This document shows, one piece after another, positions 5,596 to 7,858 of a stretch of 7,858 nucleotides of DNA. Location of the stretch: assembly GCA_964475545.1 (NCBI GenBank), contig CAYYXF010000063.1, forward strand, positions 1 to 7,858, in the 5' to 3' direction. The notes under the pieces were generated by a model. It had not been told where the DNA came from. It was given only the letters and a program-made list of their open reading frames with translations, and made no database searches. The translations under genes and the position numbers were made by a program. How positions within the stretch are numbered: position 1 is the first letter of the stretch; each line of letters opens with the position of its first letter. This DNA comes from DASPTR01 sp964475545. Its GTDB lineage: Archaea > Thermoproteota > Bathyarchaeia > Bathyarchaeales > Bathycorpusculaceae.

Positions 5596-7290
5596 CTAAG
5601 TGGTCGTTGTTTGGCTGGTTCTGATCTTCTCCAGTTTTTCGTCGAGTTTTTTTTCGTCTTCTTCTATTTTTCTGAATAGAGGCTTGGCCTTGGCTATTTT
5701 GTGGTGGGCTGGCAGTGGCTTCAATGCTTCTTCCCATTTCTGTTCGTGTACGCTTCCTTTCAGGTTGAGAGTTTTCCAGATTTCTTCGGCTGCGAAGGGG
5801 ATGAAGGGGGCAGAAACTATGGCTAGAGCCTTGACAATCTGTGTTGCTGCGCATAGGATGGTCGCTGCTTGGCTTCTGTCTTTTTTGATCAGGTTCCAGG
5901 GTTCGTTCTCGTTCAGATATTGGTTTCCCATGCGACTTATGGCTATCACCGTGTTTGCGGCCGCTTGTAGCTTGCAGTCTTCGATTTCTTCAGCTATTTC
6001 CTTCACTTTTTCTTTGAGAGCGTCCAGAATCTGCCTTGCATTATCTTCTGGTGTTTCTGGCCGCGGGACCTCTCCGTCGAACTGCGCTTTTATGAAGGTC
6101 AGCGTTCTATGTATGAAATTGCCGAGCGAGTCATTCAGGTCCGCGTTTATTCTTTCGGTGAATAGTTCCCACGAGAAGTTTGCGTCTTTGGTTTCAGGTC
6201 TGGACGCCATGAGGAAGTAGCGCCAGTAGTCTGCGGGGAAGAGTTGTAGGGCTTCGTCTATGAATATTCCGATTCGGTGGCTTTTGGAGGCTTTTTCGCC
6301 TTTGAATTGGAGGAATTCTGTTGCTGAGACGTTCCATGGCAGGTTGTAGTCTTCGCCTGAAGCCAAGAGTAGGGCAGGAAGGATTATTGTGTGGAATGGG
6401 ATGTTGTCCTTTCCGATGAAGTAGAGGGATTTGGCGTTTTTGTTGAGCCAGAATTCTTTCCATTTTTCGGGGTCTGGTTGATTTTTGAAGTGTTCGATTG
6501 TGGCTGAGACGTAGCCTAGTACGGCTTCTACCCAAACATAGATAGTCTTGCCTTCTGCTCCGGGGAATGGTGCGGGGATGCCCCATTCGACGTCTCTTGT
6601 TACGGCTCTGGGCTTGAGTCCTTCTTTTAGTAGGCTCAGGCTGAAGTGTTTCGTGTTGTTCGACAGCTGCTTGTTATTGTTGATGTAGTCGGTTAGTGGT
6701 TGCGAGAGTTTTGGTAGGTCGAAGTACCAGTGTTTGGTTTTTTTTACGGTGGGTTTGCCGTTGCAGATGACGCAGTATGGGTCTATTAGGAGCGTTGTTT
6801 CTAGCAGTCTTCCGCAGGCGTCGCATTGGTCTCCTCGGGCTTTTTCGTTGCTGCAGTAGGGGCATTTTCCTTCGACGAACCTGTCTGGTAGGAATCGTTT
6901 GCAGTGTTTGCAGTAGAGCATTTCGGTTTCTTGGGCGAAGATGTATCCGTTTTTGTGTATTTTTGTGAGTGTGTCGGTGACGAATTGTTTGTGTGTGGGG
7001 TTTTCGGTTCTCGTGTAGTTGTCGAAGGATATTCCCCATTTTTTGAATAGGTCGACGACTTTGGCGTGGTTTCGGTCTGTTAGTTCCTTGGGGTGTATGC
7101 CTAGTCTGATGGCTTCTACTTCGATGGGGGTTCCGTGTTCGTCTGAGCCGCTTACCATTACGACTTCGTCGCCTTTCAGTCTGCAGTATCTTGCGAAGAC
7201 GTCTGCGGACAAGACTGAGCCGACTAGGTTGCCGAGGTGCGGAGTGACGTTTAGGTAGGGCCAGGCAGAAGTGACTAGTACTTTTCCGAT
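5596..7290 (-). CDS. metG: Methionyl-tRNA synthetase (non-canonical or disrupted start)
   Basis: This class I synthetase charges tRNA(Met), including the initiator. The essential N terminus KVLVTSAWPYLN and the HIGH motif PHLGN (residues 17-21 from my start) are encoded, as are VSGSDEHGTP, four CxxC pairs (Cys127/130, 143/146, 156/159, 173/176) for two zinc knuckles, DVEWGIP, YVWVEA and the KMSKS variant KASKS (333-337). The segment FLPDRFVEGKCPYC and GDQCDACG closely resemble the eukaryotic cytosolic enzyme. The 564-residue protein ends with the anticodon-binding helical domain and lacks the C-terminal tRNA-binding OB domain of longer relatives. No ATG, GTG or TTG precedes the HIGH motif in frame; the first, a TTG at 7212, is too late. 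I place the start at ATC 7290, 10 bases after GGAGG. A frameshift joining an ATG at 7310 is the alternative. Confidence 0.9.
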   Translation of the reverse strand: MGKVLVTSAWPYLNVTPHLGNLVGSVLSADVFARYCRLKGDEVVMVSGSDEHGTPIEVEAIRLGIHPKELTDRNHAKVVDLFKKWGISFDNYTRTENPTHKQFVTDTLTKIHKNGYIFAQETEMLYCKHCKRFLPDRFVEGKCPYCSNEKARGDQCDACGRLLETTLLIDPYCVICNGKPTVKKTKHWYFDLPKLSQPLTDYINNNKQLSNNTKHFSLSLLKEGLKPRAVTRDVEWGIPAPFPGAEGKTIYVWVEAVLGYVSATIEHFKNQPDPEKWKEFWLNKNAKSLYFIGKDNIPFHTIILPALLLASGEDYNLPWNVSATEFLQFKGEKASKSHRIGIFIDEALQLFPADYWRYFLMASRPETKDANFSWELFTERINADLNDSLGNFIHRTLTFIKAQFDGEVPRPETPEDNARQILDALKEKVKEIAEEIEDCKLQAAANTVIAISRMGNQYLNENEPWNLIKKDRSQAATILCAATQIVKALAIVSAPFIPFAAEEIWKTLNLKGSVHEQKWEEALKPLPAHHKIAKAKPLFRKIEEDEKKLDEKLEKIRTSQTTTT

Positions 7291-7300
7291 TTTCGGGGCG

Positions 7301-7305
7301 CCTCC
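7301..7305 (-). promoter_or_regulatory. Putative ribosome binding site of metG
   Basis: The minus strand reads GGAGG here, 10 bases before the ATC at 7290 that opens ATC GGA AAA GTA CTA. The site supports initiation near 7290 although no standard start codon is present. If translation instead began at ATG 7310 in the other frame, this GGAGG would lie inside codons 2 to 4. Confidence 0.4.
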
Positions 7306-7310
7306 AACAT

Positions 7311-7703
7311 TATCATAACGGCTGTTAACAGATTGAAGTGTCTATTACTTATGGAGTGCGCTTTTACGCGTTGCAGAGGCTGGCTGAGCATTGTTTGGCT
7401 AGGAGCCTGCTTCTTAGTGATCGTCTTCCGTGTGGCAATAGTTGCAACTATCCGGTAGTGGCTGGATTCGTGGAGTGATGTTGAGTGTTCACTTGTTCTA
7501 GTTGATCTGGAAGTGCGGGAGTGGCGAGAGAAAGTCACCGCGTAGTTTTGCGCCATGTTGCTTTCTTCTTTGGATGAACATGCAGTGCGGCAGGCTTCAG
7601 CATTGCGCTGACTATGGCTAATGTTGGCTTTCCCGGAGACCGGGCTGCCGTTCCACTCTTTTCTTATTGTTGAGTAGCGCACTGCTTGATGCCTCTTCGC
7701 TGG
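7311..7703. other. About 390 bases upstream of metG without a convincing gene
   Basis: The minus strand is open in one frame from 7682 down to 7275, but the product is rich in Ser, Thr, Arg and His with hardly any hydrophobic core and matches nothing I know, so I do not call it. Short plus-strand frames (for example 7328-7470) are equally unconvincing. The region holds a 14-base perfect palindrome at 7438-7451 and a small GC hairpin CCCGG-AGA-CCGGG at 7632-7644. A weak TATA-like patch at about 7339-7353 (minus strand) could serve metG. I looked for tRNA T-arm signatures and found none. Confidence 0.5.
7438..7451. repeat. 14-base perfect palindrome
   Basis: ATAGTTGCAACTAT is its own reverse complement with no spacer. 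It lies about 150 bases upstream of metG in a gene-free stretch. A gapless palindrome of this length is more like a protein-binding site than an RNA hairpin, since it has no room for a loop. No second copy is evident in the window. Confidence 0.6.
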
Positions 7704-7858
7704 TTATGCAGGCGTTCGTTCGGTTGCCTGGCTCATTCTTTCGGTAGTTTTGCTGGAGAGCATTTGGAATATTCCTATCATCACCAGGAGGAAACCTGCA
7801 GCTCTGAAGGCGTCTATGATGACGTGGTTGAAGATGACAGAACCTGAGAGAGTCATTC
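7704..7858 (-). CDS. C-terminal end of an unidentified membrane protein (5' part beyond the window)
   Basis: The frame is open from the right edge to a TAA at 7704-7706. The visible 50 residues start MTLSGSVIFNHVIIDAF and include a hydrophobic stretch of about 20 residues (AAGFLLVMIGIFQML at 19-33) that looks like a transmembrane helix. A polar, charged tail of about 17 residues follows. The frame continues past the edge, so the ATG at 7856 may be internal. The family cannot be identified from this fragment. It would be transcribed in the same direction as metG, about 390 bases upstream of it. Confidence 0.5.
   Translation of the reverse strand, partial: MTLSGSVIFNHVIIDAFRAAGFLLVMIGIFQMLSSKTTERMSQATERTPA

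Noticed and set aside
5600..6220. 206-codon plus-strand open frame opposite metG
   Set aside because: It is antisense to the anticodon-binding domain of metG. Its low-complexity Ser/Phe-rich start is the reverse of the Lys/Glu-rich C terminus of MetRS.
6194..7039. Two minus-strand frames (6194-6586, 6674-7039) inside metG
   Set aside because: They are shifted-frame readings of metG giving Arg/Pro/His-rich strings, an effect of its A/C-rich coding strand.
5596..7212. metG starting at the TTG at 7212
   Set aside because: This start begins at SADVF and omits the KVLVTSAWPY strand and the HLGN (HIGH) motif, without which the enzyme cannot bind ATP. The missing residues are encoded directly upstream in the same frame.
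7275..7682. 135-codon minus-strand open frame upstream of and overlapping metG
   Set aside because: The product is a Ser/Thr/Arg/His-rich string without hydrophobic periodicity or known motifs. It runs in the wrong frame into the metG N terminus. It would be relevant only if the A-run frameshift idea for metG is right, and then only its last few codons from ATG 7310.
7311..7700. Possible structured RNA (RNase P-like gagagaaagtcacc, small GC hairpin)
   Set aside because: The resemblance to the RNase P conserved core is only a few bases long. I could not find the other conserved blocks, nor tRNA T-arm or SRP RNA motifs. A covariance-model search would settle it.

Overview
The window reads as chromosomal DNA from an archaeon, most likely an uncultivated member of the Thermoproteota/TACK side such as a Bathyarchaeia-like lineage (inference from gene content). 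Evidence for Archaea: an FtsZ preceded by a tiny ribbon-helix-helix gene of the CdrS type; an archaeal/eukaryotic-type MiaB-like tRNA methylthiotransferase; a small EF-Tu-domain-2-like protein of a type common in archaea; a methionyl-tRNA synthetase with four CxxC pairs that resembles the eukaryotic cytosolic enzyme; a large mutase subunit without its own B12 domain; and short TATA-like upstream elements. The presence of FtsZ argues against Sulfolobales and Thermoproteales.

Layout from left to right. (1) 1-1198, minus strand: the N-terminal 399 codons of a B12-dependent acyl-CoA mutase large subunit, cut by the left edge. It would normally be called methylmalonyl-CoA mutase, but the two residues that discriminate substrate are Phe89 and Gln207, the isobutyryl-CoA mutase pair. 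(2) 1361-1543, plus strand: a 60-residue, very basic protein of unknown function, divergent from the mutase. (3) 3435-1689, minus strand: the tRNA methylthiotransferase, then after a gap of about 180 bases the EF-Tu-domain-2-like gene, which appears to have its own promoter. (4) 3643-4906, plus strand: cdrS-like repressor gene and ftsZ, overlapping by 8 bases and probably translationally coupled, behind a promoter region with two adjacent palindromes. (5) 7290-4903, minus strand: metG followed 18 bases later by a PHP-domain phosphoesterase, which ends tail to tail with ftsZ in a shared CTAG. (6) 7311-7703: about 390 bases with no convincing gene, containing a 14-base perfect palindrome. (7) 7704-7858, minus strand: the C-terminal end of a membrane protein, cut by the right edge.

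The genes cover translation (metG, the methylthiotransferase, the EF-like protein), cell division (cdrS-ftsZ) and acyl-CoA metabolism (mutase). I see no mobile element, CRISPR array, tRNA or rRNA. The points most worth a second look are the substrate signature of the mutase, the coupled cdrS-ftsZ unit with its candidate operator, and metG, whose frame contains the whole active-site N terminus but no ATG, GTG or TTG in front of it.
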